64,000 nt of DNA from the NCBI RefSeq assembly GCF_029168945.1, contig NC_083603.1:47254406-47318405 (forward strand), in the 5' to 3' direction. Below, one piece after another: positions 22,192 through 35,956 of the stretch; position 1 is the stretch's first letter; each line of letters opens with the position of its first letter. Source of the stretch: Cannabis sativa. Lineage: Eukaryota; Streptophyta; Magnoliopsida; Rosales; Cannabaceae. A program made the position numbers and the translations under genes. A model generated the notes under the pieces. It was not told the origin of the DNA. It ran no database searches and worked only from the letters and a program-made list of their open reading frames with translations.

Positions 22192-24101
22192 TGTTGGGTT
22201 TTATGCCCTAAATAAAACTCATTTCAATATAATCAGATTTACTTATTAATATAGATCAGAAATAACATTTAATGTTGCACGGTTCACATGATTTATTTCA
22301 TGATTATATGTACATAATGTATAAATTCATCTGAAACCCTTTTCACATACTTGATCCTGTTTATTGTGCCGTCAACACATTGGAAAGTAAACATGACTAT
22401 GTGAATAAAGTTTCCTAGATTTATCAGACATAGGGTTTTACTGATATGATAATCTACAACAAGAGTTTACTTGCATTTGGAGAAGTGCTATGTTCTTTCC
22501 AGAGCATTGGTTAAAGTAAAGCTCAGGTTGGATGCATGGAGTATGCATCGGAAGGGACCGATATTGAACTTTGACTTAGATTTAATTAAACTTACCGTAA
22601 AATATATTCAAGTCAATATCGCCTAGTTGATCCTAGATCAAATGAATTTAATCCTGATATGATTAGGCTCAATCTTGAAAGGCTATTCGCGTTCTTTGAT
22701 TTGTTAGTTAAGCCTACTTTTAGGTCAGGGTGAAACGTACATTTTGAGAACACGGTAGTGCAATTGAGTGGGAGCGCTATCATAAACATGGAATCTATAG
22801 CTTCTATCTGGCGAATAGTAAGCAAAGGATGATCTCCTTCGAGCTTGACCAAATGAACATAAATGGTGGAGTACTCATTTCACATAAGCTGAAATATCAT
22901 TTATACAGGGTCAAGTGTTTTAAGGATAAAATACATAGTAGGGTGTTACGGTAATTTAATCCCTTTACAGTGTAGATCATTCATATAGAGGATCAGTGAT
23001 CAAATTAGGATTATAACAATGGATAACTAATGATGTGTCTATATGGTGGAACATATAGAGCATTCTATATACTGAGAGTGCAATTCTAAGTTCTATGCGT
23101 GGATTCAACGAAGAATTAATAAGTCAGTGAATTTAGGTTATAAATTCTTGATCTGCTTATTGAAAGCTCGGTTATATAGACTCATGGTCCCCGCACTAGT
23201 TGAGATAATATTACTTGTAAGACTCATATAATTGGTTTTGATTAATCAATTATAATTCTCAAATTAGACTATGTCTATTTGTGAAATTTTCACTAAGTAA
23301 GGGCGAAATTGTAAAGAAAGAGTTTATAGGGGCATATTTGTTAATTATGATACTTTGTATGGTTCAATTAATAAATATGATAAATGACAATATTATTTAA
23401 TAATTATTTATAGTTATTAAATAGTTAGAATTGGCATTTAAATGGTTGAATTAGAAAATTGGCGTTTTTGAGAAAATCAGATGCAGAAAAGGTAAAACTG
23501 CAAAATTGCAAAAAGTGAGGCCCAAATCCACTAGTATAGGGCCTGCCACTTTTGTAGGAAATTTAAACTGATATTTTCATTATTTTAATGCCAAATAATT
23601 CAAACCTAACCCTAGTGGAATGCTATAAATAGATAGTGAAGGCTTCAGGAAAATTACACTAAAATTTCTACACTTTTTCCTGACACTTTCTGAATCACAA
23701 AAACCTGAGCCTTCTCTCTCCCTATCTGGCTGACCACTCCCTCTCTTCTTTTCTTCTTCAATATTTCGAAATCCTTAGTGTATGAGTAGTGCCCACACAC
23801 AGCAAGTGATACCTCAATCATAGTGAGGAAGATCGTGAAGAAAGACATCAGCAAGAAGGAGTTTCAGCATCAAAGATTCAGAGAAAGAGATCCATGTTCA
23901 GATATTGATAATGCTCTGCTACAGAAAGGAATCAAGGGCTAGATATCTGAACGGAAGGAGTCATTATATTCCGCTGCACCCAATGTAAGGTTTCTTAACT
24001 TTATATGTGTTTAATTTCATCGTTTTAGAAAGTTCATATTTAGGGTGTTAATAAACATACTTGTGAGTAGATCTAAGATCCTGGTAAAATAAATTCCAAC
24101 A
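22192..24101 (+). mobile_element. Copia solo LTR
   Basis: 1910 bp, from TGTTGGGTTTTATGCCC to TAAATTCCAACA, flanked by TATTT on both sides (22187-22191 and 24102-24106). No internal region remains, so it arose by LTR-LTR recombination. It is related to the LTRs at 44909, 57618 and (reverse) 29008 and 51952. A TATA box CTATAAATAG is at 23623-23632, followed by a pyrimidine-rich leader. Confidence 0.93.
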
Positions 24102-24433
24102 TATTTCTCGTGTGCCATTAACAACACACGCTCTCTTCTCATAATTCCCCCCATGCCTTGATTAATTTTATCCATATTCTCTACTATTCACCTAAGTTTA
24201 CTTCTCTCATTAGATGCCAACAAACGTCTCAAGCCCTTAATTGTCTTAACTACGTTTTGATTCATTATTAACTCTGCACAACCCAAAATAAATACTAGAT
24301 TGAAATTAATCAAACTTAACATATAAGACATAACACAAATAAAACATACTTACTTGATTACAAGTTGATCCTTTGCAGGGATGGTGTGTATGTCGTGTGA
24401 ATTCAAGATCAATGTAATTGTGGCTTTGATACC
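24102..24433 (-). other. Chromovirus 5' leader with broken primer site
   Basis: Non-coding leader between the acidic ORF and the LTR. At 24420-24433 the minus strand reads GGTATCAAAGCCA, nearly the initiator-Met primer site. It lies 596 bp from the LTR because a MITE is inserted within the site; the other edge, TGGTAGCAC on the minus strand, lies at 25030-25038, three bases from the LTR. Confidence 0.75.
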
Positions 24434-25029
24434 TAGGGGTGTGCATAAATCGATCCAATCCAATGAGAACCGACCGATCCAATTACAATCGACCGCCAAA
24501 CATTGGATATCCAATTGTGATCGGATCGGATTGGATGTTATTTTTAAATATCCAATTGGATCGGATCGGATGGTGGATGTGGTGTCTAAAAATTCAATAC
24601 ATCCAACATCCAATCGAACTAATTAGTATTTTCATTTAGTTTGGATGAGTAATTAGATTTTATATTGTTATATGTCAAATCTATATGTATATATGAAAAT
24701 TAACATTAAAGTTTTACTTTTCTTTTCTTGGATTGGATGGATCCAGTCCAATCCAATACATACTGGATCTAAAATATTGGATGGATCCGATCCGATCCAA
24801 AAAATACTAGGTCTAAAATATTAGATAAATCCAAATTAAACAAATAAATATATATCAAATACATCCAATGGATAGAACCGATCCAATCTAACATCCAATG
24901 GATGTTGGGTCGATTGGATGACGAAATTAATTGGATCGGATCGGATGGTAAAATCTAACATCTAATATATGATTGGATCGGATCTGGATAGGCCTAAAAA
25001 CATTGGATGTGATCCAATGAACACCCCTA
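24434..25029. mobile_element. hAT-like MITE
   Basis: 596 bp with terminal inverted repeats TAGGGGTGTGCAT and (complement) TAGGGGTGTTCAT. The 8-bp flanks are TTGATACC and GTGCTACC, six of eight matching, which fits a decayed hAT target duplication. The interior is a degenerate array of GGATCGGAT and ATCCAAT motifs on both strands and can fold back on itself. No transposase; mobilised in trans if at all. Confidence 0.78.
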
Positions 25030-25041
25030 GTGCTACCATTT

Positions 25042-27352
25042 TGTAACGCCCTTATTTAATAAAATAAAATATCATAAATAAACTAGCGTCAATGTACTAA
25101 TGTTGCCTTTATTTAAAAATAACAATTTTCAAAATATGGGTACCCAGTTGAAAACAAAGTGTCCCTATTTAAGTAAATTTAATAGAAAACTAAACGACAA
25201 CATCCCCAATATGTTTTATAAATTTAAAAGTGACTTTCAGCGGAAGATGGCCAAGACCACACGCAGTTACATGATCTCACGAGATACACCGCATGCTGTC
25301 CAGATTCAACTTGCCACCGAAAGTTTACCTGCTTACTTATCTGCACATGGGGAGTAAATAAGGGGTGAGCTGCAAAGCCCAGTAAGGAAAAAAAAATACC
25401 ATGTACAAGCACTCACACATCATAGCACAATCATATACATCAACCATACAACAAATCTATCATGTTTTTAAATAAAGGCAGCCACACTAATACAAAAATA
25501 TCACACACTCACACTCCAGCTTCCTTACAAGTCTGGAGTGTCTTACGTTCTTAACTTGAACCAGTACAAATAGTCAGTGCACCGTTACGTTCACTGCCCC
25601 ACTTACCACATCACCACACATGTGTGGTTTCCAACCACGTCCAAGTACTTGGAACGTGATTAAACAGCCATATACAATCCATCGACAAAACACTATTTCA
25701 TCGAAACTATCATATTCCACAGTTTCAAGACAATTTATTCAACCAGTCTCACTAAGTACTCAAACTATATAAAATGTACAAGTATAAAGTATAACTATTT
25801 TTTCTTACCTCAACTCCGCTGTAATTAACTATTACAATATCTTCTAGGCCCTATCAACAATTAGCGAACCCTTACACCCCCGATAAACTCTATATTTATA
25901 ATTCTTAATATAAAGTAAGTTTAGCTCAAAATTTGACTCATAAAATATTTGAATTAGAAATCTTATTGTTCACAAAGTTTTTAGATAATCGAAAAACCTT
26001 TCTAACTGTATAAAGATCATCAAAATCGGAGTTATAACCTAGGATTTATGGATATTTTGTTAAAACAGTTTCTTTAAAATCCTTGATCATGCCGATTTCT
26101 GGATACAACCCCAAAATAATAATTTTAAAAATAGTTACACCCCGATCCAAACAACACTTCATAAAAAAATGTAGCTCTTTGCTTAAGCTTTAAAATGAGA
26201 TAAATATCTTTCAAAATGAATCAAAATTTAGAGAGATATTGAGTTTTTACTAAAGTCACTTTTTCTGAAACAAAACTTAAAATGAGATATCCTAACCGAG
26301 TAAAGATATCGATTTTTGACAAGTAAGAACCCCAAATTAGGGAAAGGTTTCTTCAAAAAATATCGATTATCGAATTATCTTTCTAACGATGTCAAAATCG
26401 CTGGAAAAGAATAGATATTGAGAGATATCACACTTTTACTGAGGCAACATCAGAAGAAAATCTGAAAAAAAAAAAAACTGTAACTCGACAGCCAGTATGA
26501 AAACATGAATTTTTGACACCGAAATAATTAGAATTAGGGAAAAGGCTCTGCACAAAAAATGTAAATCATTAAATTATCTTTAAAATGGTACCTAGATCAC
26601 TAAAAATAGACATACAAGCAGAGAGATACGATTGTTTTACAAAACACTATTTCTCTGAAAACGAAAAAGAAATCATACTTGACGAAAATTTCACAACAAG
26701 GAACAGTTTCATACCTTAGAAATTGAATACTGTGACAAAGGCTTCCAATCAACAAATTTGAGTCCCTCAAAATCTCAATTGCTGGTTTACTTTTAACCTT
26801 TTATTTTATTGAAAATTTTCTTAAGTATCAAGAAAAAAAAAAGCAACTATGATAGTTGAGAGCAAGGATATGAGGCTTCAGAAGAGGGTCTAGAGAGTAA
26901 AGGATAATAGATTGGTACGTGATCTCAAAATATGAACTAATATTTACTTAATGTATCAGAAAAGTTAATTAGATATTAACAAAAATCAAATTTGAAAAAA
27001 AAAAAAAAAACTATCCTATCTTTTCTCTATTTGGTTACATATAAATTTGTTATCAATTTTTGTAAATTTTTGTATAACCACAAGTGGACCACTCCACCAA
27101 TGCATCTATGCATTTTAATTAATTTCTAATAATAAACCCTATCAGTGAACAAACCAATACAAGCACTATAATCACCTATACCATTAGCACACTATCAAAA
27201 CTCAATAACCACTATTAGCCAATAAAATATAAAGGATATACTTTTTTTATAATTATTAAGAAAATTATTTACACCAAAATAATTCAAATACCATTTATGT
27301 ATTCATATATAATTACATATATATTAATGAAGATTAAGTGTGAGGTATTACA
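25042..27352 (-). repeat. Right (5') LTR of the Ty3/gypsy chromovirus
   Basis: 2311 bp from TGTAACGCCC to GAGGTATTACA; on the minus strand TGTAATACC...GGGCGTTACA. Its second half aligns with 1-490 and 11442-12048. The flank to the right begins GAAGT; the partner flank lies outside the window, so the target duplication cannot be tested. Short open frames inside are chance. Confidence 0.9.
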
Positions 27353-28085
27353 GAAGTTTTTCGTTCAGGTCAGCTAACTCACTTGAATTCGAAAATGAGA
27401 TAACACTAGCATAGAACGTATTATATATGCATGTTGTGTTTGTGATTGTATGTGTTTTGGGTGATTTCATAGCGGTACAACCATTGTGTGAGTTCGGCAT
27501 TACATGCACTGTATTGGTTAAGAGGGATATTCACCCCAGAAAGTATTGATTGGCGCTATCATTGCGACATAACTATTGTATCGGTTCAGCAGTACAGGCA
27601 TCGTACTGGTTAAGAGTGATATAATGGCCAATTATACTTTCAGGTGCTATTGATGTTATCATAGCGACACGAACATAGTGATGATCCCACAGTGCGATCA
27701 TAGTGCTGGTAGTTGGTGATATCATGGTCAGTAGCACCAACTGTTAAAAACGTTCTTAATCATTTGGTAAGCCTTGTCGATAGGTGTATGGGCCCCTAGA
27801 CACAAGTCGAGTATATATGATTTGTTGTATACTTTTCTTACTGAGTCTTTTGGCTCACAGATTCTACTTTTATGTGTAGGTAAAAGAAAGGCAGATACTG
27901 AATAGGAGTGAGTTCCGAGCTCAGATGATGATTGTACATGTCGGGATGGCGCGACTTGGAGTGTTCGATTTCGGGACATCTTGGATAGTATTTTGTAGTC
28001 GCTGTGCAACTTGTATTTAAAAGTATTTTGAAAACATTTGTAAAAGTTTAACTCGGGATCCCAATTGTGTAAATATATATTGATT
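27353..28085 (+). repeat. Gypsy-type LTR fragment with internal repeats
   Basis: The block from 27760 to 28060 (GTAAGCCTTGTCGATAGGTG, then TTTTGGCTCACAGATTC, then TGTGTAGGTAAAAG) is of a style common in plant gypsy LTRs of the Tekay group. Upstream, about 27465-27735, three imperfect units of about 80-90 bp share the motifs ATAGCG(GTA/ACA), a CGG/GTGCAT middle and TGGTTAAGAGNGATAT. Neither LTR end is clear, so it is a fragment. No coding capacity. Confidence 0.5.
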
Positions 28086-28089
28086 TCAT

Positions 28090-29007
28090 CATCTAAGCCA
28101 TAACGAGATGGTTTTGTGGAAACTCTTCCACTACAATGAGGAGCCGTGATCTTCTAAACAGGAACTTGTGGTAAATTTCTCGATTGTATCAACTTGCAAA
28201 GGTTCAACTGAGGGAGTGAGATTAACCTCTACTTAAGTAGAAGAGGATGGAACATTAGAAGGAGTTATATCTGAAAGCATTTCCTCCAATACTACTTTAC
28301 TTTGAGGCTTGAAATTCTTAATATAGTCATCTTCAAGGAAAGTGGCGTTTGTGGAAACGAACACTTTATCATCCTTGTGACTATAAAATAGTCCACCCCT
28401 AGTCTCCTTAGAATTTCCAACCAACATGCAAACCTCAGTTCGCTTTTCTAGTTTGCCATCTTTCTTTCTTAAGACATGAGCAGGGCACCCCTAAATTATG
28501 TAATGGCGTAAACTAGGTATACGACCATCCATAATTCTAAAGGTGTCTTAGAGACTGATTTAGATAAAACAACATTTAAAATATCAGTTGCCATCTGAAT
28601 AGCATATCCCCAGAAGGACGTAGGTAGAGTTGAGTAGCTAAGGATGGACCTAACAATTTCTAAAAGCGTGCAATTTCTTCTTTCTGCAACTCCATTTTGC
28701 TGTGGAGTGCTAGGGGCAGTCAACTGGGATTCAATTCTAAGTTCAATTAAATGATCTTTGAATTGCATATCCATATATTCTCCACCCCTATCAGTTCGCA
28801 AGATCTTTAAAGTTTTACCCAATTTGTTTTGAGCCAATGCTAGACATTCCTGAAAAATTTTCAAACGTTTCAAATTTCTTATGCATAAGGTAAATATGAC
28901 CATATCTAGAGTAATCGTCGATGAAATTGACAAAGTACTCATAATTACCTCTAGCTTTGACATTCAGTGGTCCACAAAGATCTGAATGTACTATGCCTAG
29001 TGGTTCA
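28090..29007 (-). pseudogene. Outer copia element: integrase and linker remnant
   Basis: Part of a minus-strand copia pol. 28963-28496 carries integrase: the second catalytic Asp lies in RTDRGGEYMD (Asp codon complement at 28790-28792) and the Glu in PQQNGVAERRN. Just upstream (toward 29007) lie the first Asp region (HSDLCGP) and DYSRYG. 28427-28233 carries the downstream LVGNSKETRGGLFYSHKDD stretch. Past about 28090 the homology ends at a gypsy LTR fragment, so RT, RNase H and the 3' LTR are lost. Upstream, the pol continues at 47318, after a nested element that interrupts it at the TSD GTTCA. Confidence 0.88.
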
Positions 29008-30863
29008 TGTTGGAATTATTTTACCAGGATCTATATTTACTACCAAGTATGTTTGATTAACACCCTAATATGAATTCTAAAACAATGAAATAAACACATA
29101 AGAGTTTAAGAAAACCTTACATTGGGTGCAGCGGAATATTATGACTCATTCCGTTCAGATCTCTAGCCCTTGATTCCTTTCTGTAGCAGAGCATTACTAA
29201 AATCTGAACCTGGATCTCTTTCTCTCCTTCTTTGATGCTTATTTTCCATAGTCTTACATACTATGATTGAGCTACCACTTGATGTGTGTGGGCACTACTC
29301 ATCACTCAAAGGAATTTTGAAAAACGGAGAAGAAAGAGAGGGAAAGTGGCGGCTTCAGAGTGTTTGAGAGTGAAAGAAAATAATACAGTCATGTGTGTGT
29401 AAAACTTGAAGCCTTTACCTTCTATTTATAGAATACCACATAGGGTTAAGGTTGAATTACTTAGCATTTAAAAATGAAAAATAAAATGAGAAATAGGAAG
29501 CATAGTGGCCGGCCATGGAATAAGGAAACAAGCCTCTCACTTTTGCAACTTTCCTATTTTATCATTTTTAGTTTCCGATTCTCCAAAATTGCCAATTTTC
29601 TCATTCAATTACATAAATGTCAAATCTAATTATTTAATAACTATAATTAATTATTAAATAATTGTCATTTATTTTATTTATTAATAAAAACTAATCAAAG
29701 TTTTCCAATTAATAAATATACCCTTTAAACTCTCTATTTACTGTTTTACCCTTGCTTAGTGAAAATTCATAAAGTAGACATAGTCTAACTTTTAGAATTA
29801 TAATTGATTAATTAAAATCAATTAACTGAGTCCTACAAGCAGTATGGTCTCAACTATTATGGGGACCATGAGTCTATATAACTGAGATTCCACTAAGTCG
29901 AACCGAATTTACCAAGTAAATTCCCTAACTTATTAATTCCTTATTAAATCCACTCTTAGAACTTGGAATTGCACTCTCAGTCATATAGAACGCTCTATAT
30001 GTTCCATGATATAGACACGTCATTAGTTATCAATTGTTATAATCTTAATGTGATCAATGACCCTCTAATAGATTATCTACATTGAAAAGGCACTAAGTTA
30101 CCGTTACACCTTCAATGTATTTTATCCTTAAAACACTTAGCTCCGTATAAATGATATTTCAACAAAGTGAAATGAGATCTCCACCATTTATCTCTGTTTA
30201 GCCAAGCTCGAAGGATATCATTGTTTCACTTCTAAATTCCTATAGAAGTTATAGATTCCATATTTATGGTAGCGCTCCCACTCAATTGTACTATCATGTT
30301 CCCAAAATGTACGTATCACCCTGACCCAAAAGTAGGTTTAACTAACAAACCAAAGAACATGTATAGTACTCTTGAGATCGAACCTAACCATATCAGGATT
30401 AAGATCATTTGATCTAGGATCAACATGTGATATTGAATTGAATAGATATTACGGTAAGTTTTAATATATATAATCAAAGTTCAATATCGGTCCCTTCCAA
30501 TGTATACTCCATACATCCGATACTGGTAAACTTTGCCAATGTCCTGAAAATGACAAAACACTTTTCCAAGGTGTAAGAATACCTATCGCTGATTATACCA
30601 TGTCAGTCTAAATCCAGTGTTCTAACAAATCAGGGAATAAACTTTCGAACACATAATTAAGATTATATTCCACTGTGCTGACAACACTATAATCTTTAAC
30701 AAATTCATATGTTCTAGACTTAAAAAGAATTCTTACATTATATACATATAATCATGAAATAAATCATGTGAACCATGCAACATAAAATGTTATTTCTGAT
30801 CTTTATTAATAAGTAAATCTGATTATATTGAAATGGGTTTTATTTAGGACACAAAACCCAACA
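29008..30863 (-). repeat. Inner copia 3' LTR
   Basis: 1856 bp; on the minus strand TGTTGGGTTTTGTG...AATAATTCCAACA. The TATA box on the minus strand is the complement of CTATTTATAG (29422-29431), with GGCCGGCC (29507-29514) about 76 bp upstream of it. Very similar to 43575-44908 plus 46789-47317. Confidence 0.93.
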
Positions 30864-33641
30864 AACTCCCACTTGCACTAATATAAAACAAAATGTGCAT
30901 TTCAAATAATCATTAACACCTTGATATACAAATCAAGTGTAGTAGTAGTAAACTCCTCGTAATAGGATCTGACAGGTTGAATTAACAACAACCTTTTCTC
31001 CACCATTACTTTCCCTTAGTCACAAAATCCTTGATATTGTGAAATTCCTCTCTATATGTCTACTCTTTTGGGATACTAGATTCTATACCTTTGGCAACTA
31101 CTTTTGGTTATTCAGGAAATAATACTAGCAGTTAAGACAGGTTAGAACGGTGCCACAATTGTATAGAACTTTCCTTAGAATGAATAAGTATCTTTCCTGC
31201 AACTTTAACATTTAGTCTCTCTCTGGTAAACTAAGAGATTTCAAATAGGTTTTTACACTTCTCCAAAATCACTACTCCACCCCTAGAGTAATCACCATTT
31301 TATCAGCAGACTTTCTAGCACAAAGGCAAGTCTTGAAATCTGATGTGGTGTAGTCTAAGAGTTTTAAACACGCCCTTATTGACTAACATATAGTTCCTCT
31401 TCTTAATCTTAAGATTTACTTGATTGTCTTCCAATGTTCCTCTCCTAGATTAGTCTGATACCTACTCATTACTCCCACTCAACAGCAAGTGTCTGGTCTA
31501 AGGCATACAAAAGCATATCTGAGACCTCTCACTGTTGATTTAAGAAATTCTTTCATGGCTTTATCTTTTCTGGAATAGTTGAGACTTTTCCTTAGATAAA
31601 TAAAATCTATGCCTAGAAGTTGTGAAGCTTCTATAGATTGCCATTGGAAAGAAAATGCTCCAGCATCTTACTAAAGTAAGTTGCTTGCATTAGAGTAAGT
31701 AATTACCAGGTATACAACAAGTCATAGGTTTAGATAAGCTCAAACCTATAACACTAGGAACAGGAAGTTTTGTTAAGTCCATTGAATAGACTTATTAACG
31801 AAAATTTCCTTTTATGTCCTTGTAATAGAAAACTTTAGGTTACTCCATGTGAATGGATTAAACCATAGTTCTCTTGGCTTTCTTCTTAGTTTCTTATCTT
31901 GACAATCCATTACTTGTTTAAACTCACAATGGATTTTGATCACTAGTGTCTTCCAAGTCATAAGAAGGTAAAGTTCCTTGAAACTCTCCCACTACGACAA
32001 GGTACCGTGAATTATGTCTAAGAAAACTAAATGGTATTGACCTCTTCGGTTGTGTTAAGACAACAGAGGTAGTGCGATCATCTTGTAACGAATAAGATGA
32101 TAGAACATTTATGGAATCAAGAAAAAATATCTCCTTTATTTGCTACTTTATTTTCAGACTTAGTCATTTTCTTCAAAAAGTAGTATTTGCTTAAACAAAC
32201 ACTTTCTTATCTAATGACTATGGGATGATCCACCCCTAATCACTTAGAATAGCTAACAAACATGCAAACCAGGGTTAGCAGTTCTAGCTTTTCTTAAGAT
32301 TTCGATTAGGTCATCCATGAATCTAGTAATAATTTACATTAAGTATACAATCATGGCATCATTCTGAAATTATATTACCATAGAAGAATTTAGGCAACGA
32401 CTAGTAACTGATTATCAATATGCAAATTGAATTTATGGGGAAGTAAGTTTGGATATAATTCAAAAATCAAATTAATGATCTTTGAACTGCATATCTACTA
32501 ACTTTTTCTCCACCCCTATCAGTTCGCAAGATCTTTAACCACTTACCATTGCTAGAAATTTATGAAATTTTTCAAACATTTCAAATTTCTTTTTGCATAA
32601 GGTAAAATCTAAAGTGATCGTTTTAAGAATACAACGAAAACTCATATCCACCCCTGAATGTACATCCATCTGCGAATGAGATGAACTTAATTTCAGTGGA
32701 TATAGGCATATTAACTCTTTGCAGAGAATGATCTTGTCAAAACCACTATGAACAAGATACAAATGCCATAGATTTATAAAATATGCGGTTGTATCTTTTG
32801 ATGACTTAAGTTTAGTTACATCAAAGAGTTCTTAGAATAGTGCAAGTGGATTCTGGTCACAGAATACTAAACTCATACAGTTTGAATGCATTGAAAGAAA
32901 ATGGTTATTAAACACTTGTGAAAGTGTAACTGTATAATTAGTAATTCTTTCTTGGATCACCACTACTAATCTAACTCTATGATTTGCCTATACAAGTAAG
33001 AGATTTCTAAGATTGAGGATTTATATCATTTTGGGATAGAATTCCGGGAATATAATCATATGCGTCATTTAATATAGAATGACATAAAATGATTTATAGA
33101 CCATTCATCCAATGATATATTATTAAGCTGATTCGAGATGAATAAGCTAAGAGGAATTAGGATAATTTTGTTTTAAATAAGAATCAAACGATGCTCCGAT
33201 TAGCGAGAGTCAAAGTAATCTTATTTATACAATCTTCTTGTTTCATATTGTAAAATACTAGTCTAAGGTGTCATCAATTGATGAATAGCTAGATGTTGCA
33301 TATACAATATTTATCTTTCGAGATCTAACACTATTATGTTAGTCTAATGGTGAAAATCCATTAGGGATTTATCTCATTAGAAAAACAAATCAAGTTAGAC
33401 CAACAATGAAGATTCGAAATTAAACTACAATTTAATAACAGAAAATAGCATGGTTCAACATAAATTCATACACAATTCAGAAATTATTAATCACATAGCA
33501 AGTAGGAATGATAAGTGAAAATACTAAAACATACAATCCTAAATAATTTCCAAGGTCTTCAACAAACTGATATCAGTATCTCGTTTAGGCGAGAGTCAGT
33601 GATACCATCCATTGAATAGAGTTGTCAGCTCATCTAAAATG
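30864..33641 (-). pseudogene. Inner copia: shrunken pol relics
   Basis: About 2.8 kb without open frames. The polypurine tract (minus AAGTGGGAGTT, about 30864-30876) abuts the LTR. Further in, short islands still match copia pol: complement of the RTDRGGE-coding block at about 32500-32530 and complements of AGGGGTGGA at 31275, 32228 and 32640. Between these the sequence is unrecognisable. Leader modules with GCGAGAGTC appear at 33203 and 33589. No protein can be made. Confidence 0.65.
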
Positions 33642-33646
33642 ATAAT

Positions 33647-35171
33647 TGATTAGTGGTTAAAAATACACTTTTATTTATTTTAAATGATAAAATAAATTGA
33701 GTTTTAATTGATATTTTCACGAAATTATTGTAATATATTTTATAAATGAAAATATTTGATTTTGATTCAATTTATGTCTTTCTTGTAGGAATTAAAGTGT
33801 ATTTTTGTTGAAAGAAAGAGGAAGGAGCAAAGTTGAAAAGAAATGAAGAAAAAAAATGGCATTTTTGTTGAAGTCCAAAGCAACCCTACTCAAAAAGGTT
33901 AAGCCTAGCCCATGAAGCTCATCATCAATTTTGTCTCTTCCAAAGCATGTGATGCAATGATGATAAGTCTAGGTCATCATCAACCCTATTTTCCTCTTCC
34001 ACACTCAACCTTCATCCAAAGAGTAGAAGTCAAAATCACAATGATAACAAAAATAATATTAATTTTATTTTTGATTTGAAATGTCAAATTTAATCTTAAT
34101 ATTTATTTTATAATCCCAAATTTTTATTTATTTATTTTTAGTCCTTTTATGGCTCTATAAATAGGAGCTCATTTTAGTAATTTTTGGAGTGTAATTTTTA
34201 GTGTAGAAAAACTATAGCAAAATTCTCTCAACTTTTCTTCTCATCTTTTCTCTTTAGAAATTTTATGAGAATGATTAGCATAATGGCCTAATCTTCCTTG
34301 GAAGGTTAGGGATGATTCCATATGCAAAGTGAGGTTATTTTGTATCTTTGATTCACTTTTTGTTGTAATGTTTATTTGAGTAATGCAAGTTCATATTCCA
34401 CTTTTATTTTTATGTTCTTCTTCCATCTATACTATCTATGCTATTATACCAAATATATATATAGACTTAGTCATGCTCTTTCTATATATTTTTATTTAGT
34501 GATTATAGTAATGGTAGTATTGCTCATTTCTATCTTTTATGTTCATTTTTATTTACTTTTTGTTAAATGATATATAGGTTTAGTCATGCTCTCCCTATGT
34601 GTCTAAAAATTAATAAAAGTAATATTAATGTTCATTTCCTTCACTATCACCTCCATCTCCATCTCTATCTCTTTGTCATTATTTTTACTAAAAATATATA
34701 GTGCTCTTTCTATGTGTTACTATTTAGTAAAAATAATATTGATGTTTAGTTTTATATTTAATCTTTTATTGCATTATTGCTTGATGTATAATGTCATTTC
34801 TAGGTTCTACATAAGATTAAATTATTTCTTTTATTTTTAAGAACTTGTATATTCAAAATATAATGAACTTTAATGTTACATCATTTGTGTCAACTTAGTG
34901 AATCAAAGGTACAAAATAGCTAAACAAGCATATGGATGATTCTTGAAGCCTTTCTCTCTTTTACTATTGATTACACATCTATTTGCTTTCTTTTAATATT
35001 TATTATCAAATTAAAAATCACAAAATCATTGGTTACTATTATCACTTATTATTAACCTTTTGTTTTTATTTTTCTACTAACGCTTTTGTCCATAATCACC
35101 TTCCTGTGGAATCGACCGCCCGATCTATACTACAACCACCGCTAGTGGAAGTCACATTTGGGCGTTAAACA
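33647..35171 (+). repeat. Athila-like 5' LTR
   Basis: 1525 bp, TGATTAGTGG...GGCGTTAAACA, directly followed by a 5-nt gap and the primer site. A TATA-like CTATAAATAG lies near 34154, followed by a CT-rich stretch. The inverted copy is at 38707-40238. Confidence 0.92.
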
Positions 35172-35176
35172 AATTT

Positions 35177-35194
35177 TGGCGCCGTTGCCGGGGA
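35177..35194 (+). other. Primer binding site (Asp tRNA type)
   Basis: TGGCGCCGTTGCCGGGGA, 18 nt, five bases after the LTR. This sequence is the known primer site of Athila-type and related plant gypsy elements, complementary to the 3' end of an Asp tRNA. Confidence 0.9.
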
Positions 35195-35956
35195 GGTAAT
35201 TTTTTAAAAAAAGCTTAGCGAAATCTACAATCAAGAGGTTAGTAATTTTTTTTGTTACATTTTATTTTCCTGTGAATATTAGCTTATATTGTGTAAATAT
35301 TTGTGAAGAAAAGAAAAAAAAAATATCAAGTAATTCAAAGTATGCTCTAAGGTTGCGGTTTTATCCGATCTTCCTTATCAGAAATGATTTCTTGATTAAA
35401 AAAAACACATATATATTTATATAATTTTTTTTATTTTCTTTTCCTAAAAAAAAAATTATTATTTAATTTTATAATAGCTATTGTTTAGTATTTTTATTTT
35501 TTTACTTTAGTACTTGTTATAGTGTGATAGTTTATATTATTTTTTGCTTTTTTGTTTATTATTATTATTTTTTTAGTTTAAAATTTCTTTTTCTTTATTT
35601 TAGATCTAGATTTTAGCAACTCTAAAAAAAAAAATCATAAAATACAAAAAACATATAAAAATCATAAAACACTTAGTATTTCTTACAACAATGTAATAAT
35701 ATATATGACACAAACCGAGTTTGTTCTGTCTAAGAAAAATTGGTTTTTAAATAAGATTTGCGTTAGTGTACCCTCCACTTTACCTGGGAACTTCGGTTCT
35801 GTCTAGGCAAGGTCGGGACGAAGCGGTACCTTGGCAACCTTTCCAATCGGCCTGGGAGCATTCTTGTGTTAGTCTTTGTAATATTGCATTTTTGTACCTT
35901 ATACTAAAAAAAAAATTAAAAAAAAAAAAAGAAACTATGAATAAAATAAAAGAGAA
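35195..35956 (+). other. Athila-like 5' leader
   Basis: AT-rich leader with poly-A tracts. A more GC-rich island at about 35765-35870 (TTTACCTGGGAACTTCGG and CCTTGGCAACC region) stands out and may be structured. No coding seen. Confidence 0.6.

Noticed and set aside
24381..24639. 81- and 87-codon frames in opposite directions
   Set aside because: They run across the MITE's inverted repeats and are a product of its palindromic structure.
27728..28009. 93-codon minus-strand frame
   Set aside because: Lies in gypsy LTR-type sequence and has no known motif.
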